Counted from the first letter of the stretch, positions 44,497 through 52,760 are shown. The stretch: DNA of 64,000 nucleotides from CAYMKL01 sp964390805 (GCA_964390805.1 CAYMKL010000021.1:6017-70016); one strand, 5' to 3'. The notes: generated by a model from the letters alone, not told the origin. Numbers and translations: made by a program.

Positions 44497-46086
44497 TCAA
44501 ACTCTACTTCGAGGCAACCTCACCACAAAACAACTCCCCTGTCCCAAGACACTCTCCACCTCGACTGTCCCCCCCATCGCTTCGGTCAGCTCTTTGACCA
44601 GCGCCAGGCCCAGGCCGGCGCCACGGCTGTCCTCGGCGCGGGCGCTCTCCCCTCGATAGAACCGCTCCCAAACGTACGGCAGTTCCTCAGGGGGAATGCC
44701 TTCGCCGGTGTCGCGTACCTCGATGCGCACAGCGTCTTCCTCGGCGGCGGCGATCACTGCCACGATGCCGCCCGGTGGCGTGTGGCGCATTCCGTTGTGT
44801 AGGAGGTTGCTCAGCACTTGTTCCAGTCGTCGCTCGTCGGCCAGGGCCGGCGGCAAGTCGGGCGAGAACTGCGCGATCACCTCGATGCGCCCACCTTGCC
44901 ATGCCAGAGGCGCTACCGTATCCACCACTCGACGTACGATTCCGCCCACGTCCACAGGCTCGCACGCCAGTACCAGTTCGCCCACCTCGGCTCGCGAGAG
45001 GGTGAAAAGATCCTCGATCAACATCTGTAAGTGCCCGACCTCGCGCTCCATTATCTCCAGGTCGTGTCGGAGTTTGGGCGGCTCCTCGTCTCGGCCGGCG
45101 AGGATGGATTCCAGGTAGCCCCGGATCGTCGCCACGGGGGTGCGCAGCTCGTGGGACACATTGGCAATCAGATCGCGCCGTGACTGGAGCAAGGAGGCCA
45201 CCTTGTCCCGCTCAGCTTGTAGTTCATCCACCGTCCGCCCCAGATCCTCGGCCATGGCGTTGAAGTCGGCCTGCAGTTGCCCGACCTCGTCCTCGCCCAC
45301 CACGTCAACGCGCGCCGTGTAGTCTCCGTCGCGCAGAGACTTCGCCGCAGCAGCGAGGGCCTCCAACCGGTGCGTCGTGCGGCGTGCGACAAAGTAGGAG
45401 AAGATGGCGGATGGAGGGAGCACGATTGCTAGTAGGATAGTCGTCATGACCGCTATGACGCCGAAAAGTGGAAAGATGGTCAGGACCAGGCGATCAACGA
45501 GTAGCGCCGCCAGTCCCCCCTGCTGCGGCACAAAGCGACCGCTATGATCCGATAGGATGACCTGAAACGTCACCAGGACCGCGAACAGGACAACCGCCAC
45601 CGCAACCACCGTCAGATGGGCGTGCGTCAGCGCCCACAGTAGCCGTCGGCGTCGCAGCCGGTCCCAGAACCGCCATAGCCATAGGCCAATGCGGAAGACC
45701 AGGAAAACAGGCCCGCTGGCGGCCAGCACGAGAGAAATGCCGCCAATGCCGAGGTTGGTGCTGGCCAGCAACTCCCTCCATCCTAGAACGAAGACGACAG
45801 CCAACAGCCCTGCGCTCAACATCAAGCTCAAGGCAACCGCCGCCATGCCTTCTCTGACGAGCCGTCGCCACACCTGGCTATGATCAGGCCATCGCAGCCG
45901 CAGTGAACAGAGCAACGCGCAGACCAGATTCAGGAATAAGAAACCTTGCTGAAGAACGTTGGGCCGCACATAATCGCTGGCCAGTATCAAGCTTATCGTC
46001 AGGATGACACCCGCGAAAAACGTCTCGGCGAGCGCGCGCAGCATGCCAACTCGCCAGAACAACGAAAGCCGCCTTTTCTCGCTCAT
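44497..46086 (-). CDS. Membrane sensor histidine kinase
   Basis: 529 residues from the ATG at 46086, which overlaps the response-regulator stop (ATGA). Several N-terminal membrane spans extend to about residue 240 (LAETFFAGVILTISLILAS, LFGVIAVMTTILLAIVLPP), so it senses in or near the membrane. HAMP linker (RRTTHRLEALAAAAKSL); HisKA box SHELRTPVATIRGYLE with the phospho-accepting His; N box NLLHNGMRHT; G1 DTGEGIP; G2 GAGLGLALV. Cognate partner of the regulator at 46083. Next to a CPBP/ABC exporter, it may sense antimicrobial or envelope stress. Confidence 0.93.
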   Translation of the reverse strand: MSEKRRLSLFWRVGMLRALAETFFAGVILTISLILASDYVRPNVLQQGFLFLNLVCALLCSLRLRWPDHSQVWRRLVREGMAAVALSLMLSAGLLAVVFVLGWRELLASTNLGIGGISLVLAASGPVFLVFRIGLWLWRFWDRLRRRRLLWALTHAHLTVVAVAVVLFAVLVTFQVILSDHSGRFVPQQGGLAALLVDRLVLTIFPLFGVIAVMTTILLAIVLPPSAIFSYFVARRTTHRLEALAAAAKSLRDGDYTARVDVVGEDEVGQLQADFNAMAEDLGRTVDELQAERDKVASLLQSRRDLIANVSHELRTPVATIRGYLESILAGRDEEPPKLRHDLEIMEREVGHLQMLIEDLFTLSRAEVGELVLACEPVDVGGIVRRVVDTVAPLAWQGGRIEVIAQFSPDLPPALADERRLEQVLSNLLHNGMRHTPPGGIVAVIAAAEEDAVRIEVRDTGEGIPPEELPYVWERFYRGESARAEDSRGAGLGLALVKELTEAMGGTVEVESVLGQGSCFVVRLPRSRV

Positions 46087-46781
46087 TCTTCCCGCCTCAG
46101 ACGATAGCCCACGCCCCACACGGTCTCAATCGCTTCGCCCAGGGCACCCAGCTTTCTTCGCAGCCGCAGGATGGCGTTGTCCACCGAGCGGTCGCCGATC
46201 ACGTAGGTCTCGCCCCAAACCATATCCAGGAGATAAGAACGGCTGAAAGCCCGGCCAGGATTGCGGAGCAACAGGTGCAGCAACTCGAACTCCGTTCTGG
46301 TCAGATCCAGCGGCTCATTGGCGAGAGTGGCCTGGTATGCCTCGGGGTCGAGACGCAGCGAGTCGTATTTGATCACGGCGTCACTCCCAGCGCGATCGGC
46401 TGCCAGGATTTGATGCACCCTCTCAATGCGGCGCAGCAGCGCCCGCACCCGCGCCATCAACTCGCGCATGCTGAAAGGCTTGGTCAGGTAATCGTCCGCG
46501 CCGACTTCGAGTCCGATGACGCGGTCGGCTTCCTCATCCCGTGCGGTCAGCATCAGCACAGGTGTGGCAGAGGATTGGCGTATCTGCCGCAGCACCTCCA
46601 ATCCGTCCAGCCTGGGCAACATCCAATCCAGAATCACCAGATCAGGCTGGTGGCTGGCGTGCAACTGCAAGGCAGCCACCCCGTCGCCAGCGTGCAGGAC
46701 TTCGTAACCCGTTGCCTTCAGCTCGCGCACAATCACCTGCGCCAGGTCAAGTGCATCTTCGACCAGCAGAATCGTCGCCAT
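46083..46781 (-). CDS. OmpR-family response regulator
   Basis: 232 residues. Receiver domain with acidic pair in LLVEDA, phospho-acceptor Asp in LVILDWMLP, and conserved Lys in LTKPF. The winged helix ends IETVWGVGYRLRREE. ATG at 46781 after GGAGACTTAGTCC. It overlaps the kinase by 4 nt and follows the HAD gene with only 3 nt between stop and start, so all three are co-translated. Confidence 0.95.
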   Translation of the reverse strand: MATILLVEDALDLAQVIVRELKATGYEVLHAGDGVAALQLHASHQPDLVILDWMLPRLDGLEVLRQIRQSSATPVLMLTARDEEADRVIGLEVGADDYLTKPFSMRELMARVRALLRRIERVHQILAADRAGSDAVIKYDSLRLDPEAYQATLANEPLDLTRTEFELLHLLLRNPGRAFSRSYLLDMVWGETYVIGDRSVDNAILRLRRKLGALGEAIETVWGVGYRLRREE

Positions 46782-46784
46782 GGA

Positions 46785-47468
46785 CTAAGTCTCCTTTGGC
46801 TCTCCGACGATTCGCCATCCTCTCTGCGAGGCATAATCCCACAATTGATCGTCGGGATAGACGGCAACGGGGTTGCCCACCAGTTCGAGCACAGGGACGT
46901 CGAAGATGCCATCTCCGTAGGAGAAGCTTTGACTGAAGTCCACCTCCAGGTCACGTTTCGCCAGGAGTTCGGTGAGGAGAGTCACCTTGTCTTGGCCGAA
47001 GCAGAGCTTGGCGGCCCGACCTGTGTATCTCCCCCGGTTCAGCTCCAGTCTCGTGCCCACGACGTGTTGCACCCCCAGGCGCTCCCCGAGGCAAGCCAGC
47101 AGCTCCTCGAACGCGCCGGAGACCAGAATCACCTGGTGGCCCTTGGCCTGGTGTTGACGCAAGACCTCGGCTACGTCGGGGCGTAGGGAAGGGATGAGGG
47201 CTTGATCGGTGATCCAGCGGAAGATCTCCTGGCCCTCTTCAGGCCTTAGGCCGACCAAAAGCCAGGGCATGTTCTTGATCCACAGGCGGAAGAACCGCTC
47301 TCGGCTCAACAAGCCCAGGCGGTGCAGCGGCCACAAGGAGAGGTGAGTGACCAAGAAAGCGTTGAGGAGGAGCCGCCGGCGACGGTGTGCGGTGGAGTAT
47401 TTATTGAAAGCTTGCCACACGTGCTCGGCGCACAAGGTGCCATCGAGATCAAAGAAAGCTGCGATCAT
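46785..47468 (-). CDS. HAD-IB family phosphatase (SerB-like)
   Basis: 227 residues. Motif I FFDLDGTLC with nucleophile Asp, motif II VILVSGAFEE, motif III Lys in QDKVTLL, and motif IV YGDGIFDVPVL. The helical cap between motifs I and II is characteristic of subfamily IB, which includes phosphoserine phosphatase. The substrate may instead be another small phosphate ester. ATG at 47468. First gene of the set leading into the two-component system. Confidence 0.88.
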   Translation of the reverse strand: MIAAFFDLDGTLCAEHVWQAFNKYSTAHRRRRLLLNAFLVTHLSLWPLHRLGLLSRERFFRLWIKNMPWLLVGLRPEEGQEIFRWITDQALIPSLRPDVAEVLRQHQAKGHQVILVSGAFEELLACLGERLGVQHVVGTRLELNRGRYTGRAAKLCFGQDKVTLLTELLAKRDLEVDFSQSFSYGDGIFDVPVLELVGNPVAVYPDDQLWDYASQRGWRIVGEPKET

Positions 47469-47514
47469 TGTTTCCCTTTCCGAGCTCAGAATTCAAAGCT
47501 GTGCGCCTAGTCCC

Positions 47515-47640
47515 AGACAGCGGCGCGGGGCTGAAGTCCCCGCGCTGAGAGAACGAAGCCCCTTCGGGGCTGGATGCAGCCCGCAGGGCTTTGTTCTTTT
47601 AGCCCAGAGCTTCAGCTCGGGGCGATCTTCGCCTATCAGA
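47515..47640. repeat. REP-like palindromic intergenic element
   Basis: Stem GCGCGGGG-CTGAAGT-CCCCGCGC, then AGCCCCTTCGGGGCT, then GCCCGCAGGGC, in a row over about 125 bp between the HAD and IPK genes. Such clustered GGGGC palindromes recur in Chloroflexota intergenic DNA. It may also end the IPK transcript. Confidence 0.6.
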
Positions 47641-47648
47641 GGTCAAGG

Positions 47649-48455
47649 TTAGAATCGGATCGTCGTTCCTTCCGCAAGGTCCGGCTCCACCAGCGCTCGC
47701 TTGATCATGCCCGGCTGCTGACCTGAGATGAGCAGCACTTTGAGCTCAGGCCGCCTCTGTACCAGGGCGTGCATGATCCGCACCTTGGTCAGCATCCCGC
47801 CCGTCACGTCAACGCCGTGAGAGCCGGCCAGCTTATGCTCCACCTGGTGAAAGTTCTGGCGCGAAATCTGTGGGATCAATTGGGCGGATTCATCTCGGAG
47901 GGGATCAGCGGTGAAGACGCCCTCTACCTCGCCAGCCAGGACGATCCGCGCGGGCTCCAGGTGATCGGCCAGGTAGGCGAATATCTGTTCGGTGGAGATG
48001 ATGGTGCAGCCATGCAGCTCATCCAGGGCAACGTCTCCGTAGACCAGGGGCACCAGGCCGTGGTGCAGAATCATTTCGATGGGCTTCGTTGCCATGCTGA
48101 TGAGCTGTCCATCGTAGCAGTGGGCCGAGGCCGAGGGTTGGATGGAGACGACTGGTACGCCTTCGGCCAGGAAGATGTCTGTCACAAGGCGGTTGAGGCG
48201 GGCGGCTGCCGCGCCCGTCTCGGCATAGCCCCGCCAGTTGGGCGGGGCTCCTTCGAGGAGGCCGTGGCGCCGCGCGACGAAGTGGCCGAAGGAGCCGCTG
48301 CCGTGGCCTACGAGGAGCCGGAGGTCGGGCCTGGCCTCCAGCACATCCTCTATCTCCCGTGTCGTCCGCCTGATGACCTCCCCCCTCGGCGTTGCCTCCC
48401 TGCTTTTGTCGGTTATCAGAGAACCTCCGAGTTTTAGGAAGACTAGTTCGTGCAC
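47649..48455 (-). CDS. ipk: Isopentenyl phosphate kinase
   Basis: 268 residues from the GTG at 48455 (GGAGGAGGTGGC leader). Amino-acid-kinase fold: LVFLKLGGSLITDK at the N-terminus, GHGSGSFGHFVARRHGL carrying the His that distinguishes IPKs, PLVYGDVALD, STEQIFAYLADHL, GEVEGVFTADPL and VTGGMLTKVR. It phosphorylates isopentenyl phosphate to isopentenyl diphosphate, the last step of the alternative mevalonate pathway, known in Archaea and in some Chloroflexota such as Roseiflexus. No other mevalonate gene lies in the window. Confidence 0.9.
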   Translation of the reverse strand: MHELVFLKLGGSLITDKSREATPRGEVIRRTTREIEDVLEARPDLRLLVGHGSGSFGHFVARRHGLLEGAPPNWRGYAETGAAAARLNRLVTDIFLAEGVPVVSIQPSASAHCYDGQLISMATKPIEMILHHGLVPLVYGDVALDELHGCTIISTEQIFAYLADHLEPARIVLAGEVEGVFTADPLRDESAQLIPQISRQNFHQVEHKLAGSHGVDVTGGMLTKVRIMHALVQRRPELKVLLISGQQPGMIKRALVEPDLAEGTTIRF

Positions 48456-48547
48456 GCCACCTCCTCCCAGCCTCCCCCCTTTGGCAAGCTCAGGGCAAGC
48501 TCTACGAGGGGGAGGAGCAAAAAAGGCCCTCAGCTATGTAGATTGTA

Positions 48548-48673
48548 TCATATGTGGTTTTCTTCCAGCACGAAGCCGTGTGCCTGAGTTGCCTGCCGCA
48601 CCAACTCAGCGTTCACCAGCCGATCTTGCACGTCATTGCCGACTGGGAGAAGCTGGCCCAACAGTTCGCTCAT
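48548..48673 (-). other. Short ORF (41 codons), possible gene remnant
   Basis: ATG at 48673, product MSELLGQLLPVGNDVQDRLV then NAELVRQATQAHGFVLEENH. Amphipathic and protein-like, but with no ribosome site and no known family. An antisense ORF at 48554 is equally long, so the call is weak. The rest of 48456-48763 holds a short hairpin and nothing else I see. Confidence 0.25.
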
Positions 48674-48723
48674 AGCTCGGTCGGCACCCTACACCACTTG
48701 GCACATCAAATTGTCGCAGGTGC

Positions 48724-48755
48724 GTGGAGAGGCGGCCTTCTGACCGCCTCTCCAC
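48724..48755 (-). terminator. Hairpin after the DUF4332 gene
   Basis: Perfect 12-bp stem GTGGAGAGGCGG / CCGCCTCTCCAC with an 8-nt loop, 9 nt past the stop at 48764. No T run. Confidence 0.55.
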
Positions 48756-48763
48756 ACAATGCA

Positions 48764-49171
48764 TCAATACTCCAGCAACTTGGGCAACTCTTGGGCCTGC
48801 GTTACCCAGTCCTTAACCATATCCAGATGGGGTGTTCGCCCGGCCAGCTTCTTTTCGGCGTTTATCTCCGTTAGGCTGGCGTGCAAGTTGTCTGGGTTGC
48901 GGGTCGCCAGCTCTTTGACCGTGTCCACGCCAGTATGCTCTAGCAGGTCGGAGAAGACGCCAGCGATACCCCGAACGCGCGCCAGGTCTGCACGGTTGGC
49001 GAGTCCCAGAATGGCCTGGGATTCCACGCCCGCGTGCTCTGCCAGAGCCTTTCGTCCGGCGGGTGTCCGGGCCGCTTCGAGGAGCTGATCGCTGTCGTAG
49101 ATCCCCTGCTCCTTCAACTTGGCCGCCAGTTCGGCGGACATGCCTCTGAGTGTGCCGATTGAGATAGCCAT
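48764..49171 (-). CDS. DUF4332 helix-hairpin-helix protein
   Basis: 135 residues, all helical. LRGMSAELAAKLKEQGIYDS and RVRGIAGVFSDLLEHTGVDT are two helix-hairpin-helix units, the DUF4332 pattern. These may bind DNA or mediate protein contacts. ATG at 49171 after GAAAGGAGG. It is the distal gene of a compact minus-strand cluster that also encodes a membrane-anchored protein with the same kind of domain (50897). Confidence 0.8.
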   Translation of the reverse strand: MAISIGTLRGMSAELAAKLKEQGIYDSDQLLEAARTPAGRKALAEHAGVESQAILGLANRADLARVRGIAGVFSDLLEHTGVDTVKELATRNPDNLHASLTEINAEKKLAGRTPHLDMVKDWVTQAQELPKLLEY

Positions 49172-49218
49172 CTTTGCCTCCTTTCATTTGTTGTGATAAG
49201 ATTGTGATTGGGTTGCTT

Positions 49219-49422
49219 CTAGCCCAAAATGCCTCCCAGTCCCTTCGTAATGTCTCCCAGGTCCTTGGGCATTCCGCCGCCACCTAACACGCTGTCAATT
49301 TGACCAGCGATGGGAGCCGGCAGCTTGTCCTTTAGATAGCCGATAACCGCATCCACGGCTTTCTTGGCTATCTCTTCGGAAAGACCGGCCTTCTGCGAGA
49401 CCAGCTTGATCAATTCGTCCAT
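49219..49422 (-). CDS. Small helical protein, DUF2267-like
   Basis: 67 residues from the ATG at 49422 (GGAGGTGAGAACG leader). MDELIKLVSQKAGLSEEIAK, AVDAVIGYLKDKLPAPIAGQ, SVLGGGG: the pattern of short DUF2267/DUF937-like proteins with LP-x-I-x-Q, followed by a Gly-rich tail. No function known. It lies between MscL and the DUF4332 protein with short gaps. Confidence 0.65.
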   Translation of the reverse strand: MDELIKLVSQKAGLSEEIAKKAVDAVIGYLKDKLPAPIAGQIDSVLGGGGMPKDLGDITKGLGGILG

Positions 49423-49526
49423 CGTTCTCACCTCCTCCCATTCATGCAGTGCACTATCTGTTCGCGGAACGGAAAAACGATTGTGCCTGACACGTCCGTT
49501 CTAACCGACTTTGACCGCTGCTAAGC

Positions 49527-49982
49527 CTACGCCACCGGCAGTTCAGAGGTGCAATGCGGGCAACGAGTGGCCTTGATGGGGATGGTGGACAGGCAGTATG
49601 GACACTCTTTCGTTGTCGGCTCGGCTGGCGGCGCTTCCTCCTCCCGCTTCATCCGATTGATGCTGCGGATGAGCAGGAACATCACAAAAGCAACGATGAG
49701 GAAGCTGACCACGGCGTTGATGAACACGCCGTAGTTCAGGGTCACCGCGCCTGCGGCCTGCGCGTCGGCCGGCGATGCGTAAGGTGCAGGCGGGGAGCCT
49801 ACCTTGAGCAAGATGAAGAGGTTGGCGAAATCCATGCCGCCCAGCAACAGGCCGATGGGCGGCATGATGACGTCATTCACCAACGAGCTGACGATGGTGC
49901 CGAAGGCAGCGCCGATGATGATGCCCACGGCCATATCAACCACGTTCCCACGCATGACGAATTCTTTGAACTCTTTCAACAT
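49527..49982 (-). CDS. mscL: Large-conductance mechanosensitive channel MscL with C-terminal zinc ribbon
   Basis: 151 residues. N-terminal amphipathic helix and TM1 EFVMRGNVVDMAVGIIIGAA (conserved RGNVxDLAVG pattern), the SSLVNDVIMPPIG segment, periplasmic loop, TM2 (VSFLIVAFVMFLLIRSINRM). Instead of a plain C-terminal helix there is a zinc-ribbon CPYCLSTIPIKATRCPHC, which presumably binds Zn in the cytoplasm. It opens under membrane tension to release solutes. It lies downstream of the TIR and HhH genes in the same direction. Confidence 0.95.
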   Translation of the reverse strand: MLKEFKEFVMRGNVVDMAVGIIIGAAFGTIVSSLVNDVIMPPIGLLLGGMDFANLFILLKVGSPPAPYASPADAQAAGAVTLNYGVFINAVVSFLIVAFVMFLLIRSINRMKREEEAPPAEPTTKECPYCLSTIPIKATRCPHCTSELPVA

Positions 49983-50121
49983 ATTTAAACCCCCTTTGGA
50001 TTAGCTTGAAAGTGGTACACTTGGCGAACATGTCGCCAAGCCAGTTGTAAATTATGGGATCAAACCCCTTGATGCATGTCAGATCGTCGGGCGTTAGTGC
50101 TTTCGCTTCAGACAAACTGGC

Positions 50122-50796
50122 TCATTTGACACGCACACCCAGGATGGTGGCAAGCTGACTGAGGCCGGTGTAGTAGTCGTAGCGGAACGAGACCATCTGA
50201 TAACTACTCAACAGAAGTGGCACCTCGCACCGTTTCACCTCCAGCGGTATTACCCGTATTCGGTCTTTGCGTTCCTGGGCGACAGCAATCTCCGTCTCCT
50301 TCCTTACCCATTTTGATTCCAGCACCGCTGGCGTCAGTACAACCACAATATGGCTGCTCTCTCTCAGCCCCCGTTCGATGGCGCTTACCCAACTCTCGCC
50401 CGGATGGATGCTTTCCGGGGAGATCCAGATCTTAACACCCAGTCGCTGCAAATCGTCGGCTAGGCGGTGGGCGAACTGGGTGTCCTCGCTATCGTAGCTG
50501 ACGAAAACTTGTTCGACCTTGGTTGCAGTGGGGGGGGGCTCAAGTTCGGCAGTCGGTACTACTACCTCGGGCTTGGCAGGAGGAGCTGCTGCCTCGGGTT
50601 TGGTGGTCGGGACTTCTTTCCCCTTGCGGGAGATTAGCCGCAACCCAATAGACACCGTGAGCACCACGATTACCAGCAACCAAAGCCACCAGGGGATCCC
50701 CCGGGCCTGACTGGCCTCGTTAACCGGGCCGGAGCAAGCTGTTTGCACCAGGGAGGCTACCGGTAGGCCTATCAAGGTACTGTGTTTTCGGAACAT
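50122..50796 (-). CDS. Membrane-anchored TIR-domain protein
   Basis: 224 residues. N-terminus MFRKHSTLIGLPVASLVQTA with a lipobox-like Cys21, then a membrane helix (WWLWLLVIVVLTVSIGL, 36-53), a Pro/Ala linker, and from residue 96 a TIR domain: VFVSYDSEDTQFAHRLADDL, WISPESIHPGESW, SSHIVVVLTP, SKWVRKETEIA. Glu167 in WVRKE is at the position of the NADase glutamate in enzymatic TIRs. The anchor places TIR on the cytoplasmic side if the helix crosses once. The first 55 residues are a close paralogue of the next gene's anchor. Possible signalling or NAD-depleting defence effector. Confidence 0.88.
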   Translation of the reverse strand: MFRKHSTLIGLPVASLVQTACSGPVNEASQARGIPWWLWLLVIVVLTVSIGLRLISRKGKEVPTTKPEAAAPPAKPEVVVPTAELEPPPTATKVEQVFVSYDSEDTQFAHRLADDLQRLGVKIWISPESIHPGESWVSAIERGLRESSHIVVVLTPAVLESKWVRKETEIAVAQERKDRIRVIPLEVKRCEVPLLLSSYQMVSFRYDYYTGLSQLATILGVRVK

Positions 50797-50896
50797 GACT
50801 TCTCGCCTCCTGGTTACACACGGTTCACTAGGTTATCGGGGCGCGGCCGCCGGCAGAGAGTAGTCTCAGCCCTACCATTAAGACCAGGCTGATCAA

Positions 50897-51445
50897 TCAC
50901 ACTCGCCGGCCACCCTTGAGCTCATCTTGTAGAGTCTCAAGCACATCCCACTGGCCAGTAGCCGCCAGGTTGGCCTGCTCGGGCCAACTGGTGGGATCTG
51001 CCAGCGCAGTGAGGCCGGCCTCCGCGATGATCTGCTTCAGCCGACTCACATCGGTGGCAGCCAGTTGTGCAAAGGTCGTGATGCCGGCTGCCTGAAGCAA
51101 ACTGGAAATCTTGGGGCCAATTCCCTCAATGCGCTTCAGATCATCGGGCATTGGCGGCGCGTGCCTTGCCACACCCTCTGGCGTCTCAACCACGTGGGAT
51201 GGAGCTGCTGTCTCAGGCCTGGCGGTCGGGGCTGCTGTCTTTGGTCTGGTTGGCGGGGCAGCTTTTTCCTTGGGGCGGCCTAGCTGCCACCAAAGCCACA
51301 GTGCCACTATCACTACTATTATCAGCAGCCAAACCCACCCGGGGATGCCCTGGGCCTGACTGGTTTCCTGAACCGGACTAGAACAAGCCGTTTGCACCAG
51401 GCCAGCTACCAGTAGAGCGATCAGGATACTGTATTTGCGAAACAT
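50897..51445 (-). CDS. Membrane-anchored helix-hairpin-helix protein
   Basis: 182 residues from the ATG at 51445 (GGAGGAAAAAAC leader). The anchor MFRKYSILIALLVAGLVQTA plus Cys21 and the helix VWLLIIVVIVALWLWW are paralogous to the TIR protein. A Pro/Ala/Thr linker leads to DDLKRIEGIGPKISSLLQAA, GITTFAQLAATDVSRLKQII, and DPTSWPEQANLAATGQWDVL: the HhH unit with WPEQA tail found after ribosomal protein L21 and in many uncharacterised proteins. It may bind nucleic acid or a protein partner at the membrane. Lies 100 bp upstream of the TIR gene. Confidence 0.8.
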   Translation of the reverse strand: MFRKYSILIALLVAGLVQTACSSPVQETSQAQGIPGWVWLLIIVVIVALWLWWQLGRPKEKAAPPTRPKTAAPTARPETAAPSHVVETPEGVARHAPPMPDDLKRIEGIGPKISSLLQAAGITTFAQLAATDVSRLKQIIAEAGLTALADPTSWPEQANLAATGQWDVLETLQDELKGGRRV

Positions 51446-51601
51446 GTTTTTTCCTCCTTTGATTGAAGCGATGCCCAACAGGGCCAGATACACACTTTTG
51501 AGGCCTTTCGACCTTCCTCAACACCCCTCTTACGACGAGAGGACCTGCTACATCCTATTTACATGCAACTACCTCCTTTCTGTACTTCCAGATATTCAAC
51601 G

Positions 51602-52360
51602 TCACCGGTGGGTGTAGGCGACCAGCCAACTCTGGTACATTGGATCTGGCCCAACATCAATGGTCGTCCGTCGGATTGCCTCCTCAAGCGACATCTCCTG
51701 CCCCACGATGGCCAGCAACAGGCGCAGAATGGCGCGATCGTTGTGAGCCAGGTCAACGGTGTCATCCCACCCCACCACCGCCGATGCGCCGCGATCAAGG
51801 AAGGCCTCGGCAAGTTCGGGCGAGGCCAGGATCTTGCAGCCGCCGATGATCAACAGCGTGTCGTCGAACCGCCCTCGCATCTCCTCCCTGATGAAGGCGG
51901 CCACGATGGCGAAGTAGTCTGTACCATCGGGATCGGGGATCGTATCGCCGTATGCGAGGTGGCCTCGAAGCTGTTCCAGTGCCCATTGGTCTTCGCGATA
52001 GAGCTCCGACGTGAACAGCCCGATTTCGCCCGTAGGGTCTACATCGCTGGAATGGGTGCGGAAGACGATCAGGCGGTAGCCGTGGGTTGCCAAATTCTTG
52101 TAGAACTCGACGGTGATCTCGCGGCCACTGTAGACATCTACCTGATAGCCGGCTGCTTTCAGCATGGCGGAGGCCAGGTCAACGAATTCCTGGTTTGGAT
52201 GGGTGAGTCCCACCTGATCAACGATGGCCACTCGGAGAGTGGGCTGCTCCATCAGGTCGGAGAGGATGGTGTCTGGGCGGAGCCAGAGCCACGCCAATCC
52301 GCTGATGGCCAGGATGATCAAAACGCCAACGATGATCAGCCATAAGCGTTGACGGTTCAT
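51602..52360 (-). CDS. Membrane-anchored caspase-like (CHAT/clan CD) protein
   Basis: 252 residues. One N-terminal membrane helix (LWLIIVGVLIILAISGLAWL), then a Rossmann-like domain. LIVFRTHSSD supplies His103 and LLIIGGCKI supplies Cys175, at the spacing and strand-end positions of the catalytic dyad in clan CD peptidases. LAEAFLDRGASAVVGWDD followed by a helix ending EEAIRR is the CHAT-like C-terminal signature. Topology predicts the domain on the outer side if the helix is a signal anchor. Predicted cysteine peptidase; activity is inferred. It follows the two-helix protein by 10 nt, in one operon. Confidence 0.65.
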   Translation of the reverse strand: MNRQRLWLIIVGVLIILAISGLAWLWLRPDTILSDLMEQPTLRVAIVDQVGLTHPNQEFVDLASAMLKAAGYQVDVYSGREITVEFYKNLATHGYRLIVFRTHSSDVDPTGEIGLFTSELYREDQWALEQLRGHLAYGDTIPDPDGTDYFAIVAAFIREEMRGRFDDTLLIIGGCKILASPELAEAFLDRGASAVVGWDDTVDLAHNDRAILRLLLAIVGQEMSLEEAIRRTTIDVGPDPMYQSWLVAYTHR

Positions 52361-52370
52361 GGGCTTTGAT

Positions 52371-52694
52371 TCAGGCCGTGGGGCGACGGCGTATCACAAC
52401 GAGGCCGACGACGCCAATCATAATGACCAGAGCAGCCAACGGCACGACTAGAGTGCCCAGGTTTGCTTGCAGCACGGCTTCGCGATCCACCGTGGAGAGA
52501 TGGCCGCCGACCGGAATCGGTGTGGCGGTAGGCGGAGGAACCGTCGGCGTATCCCCAGCCAGGATAGGAGCCATGGGCGTGCCCTCGTTCTGGAGTTGAG
52601 CCGATACAGGATCCTCGCTGAAGAAGAAGGGCATCATGCCAAGTAAGATCAGCATGCCAAGTAGAATCAGTATCCCTGCTACAATTGGTCGCAT
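52371..52694 (-). CDS. Small membrane protein with two helices
   Basis: 107 residues from the ATG at 52694 (AGGAGGTGACACA leader). First helix PIVAGILILLGMLILLGMM, an extracytoplasmic Pro/Thr-rich loop, second helix LVVPLAALVIMIGVVGLVVI, basic end RRRPTA. No family recognised. It is the first gene of the pair with the caspase-like protein, so it may be its membrane partner. Confidence 0.7.
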   Translation of the reverse strand: MRPIVAGILILLGMLILLGMMPFFFSEDPVSAQLQNEGTPMAPILAGDTPTVPPPTATPIPVGGHLSTVDREAVLQANLGTLVVPLAALVIMIGVVGLVVIRRRPTA

Positions 52695-52760
52695 TGTGTC
52701 ACCTCCTGGTATTCTCAGTGGATCCAAGATTGCTCTGAGGGGATTGTTCTGTGGTGGGCA

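Noticed and set aside
48554..48874. Plus-strand ORF of 106 codons
   Set aside because: Its 3' half is antisense to the DUF4332 gene, and the 5' half has no ribosome site or family.
50020..50040. CTTGGCGA-ACATG-TCGCCAAG as a terminator of the TIR gene
   Set aside because: The stem is perfect but only 8 bp, with no T run on either strand; it could equally be an operator, so I did not assign it.
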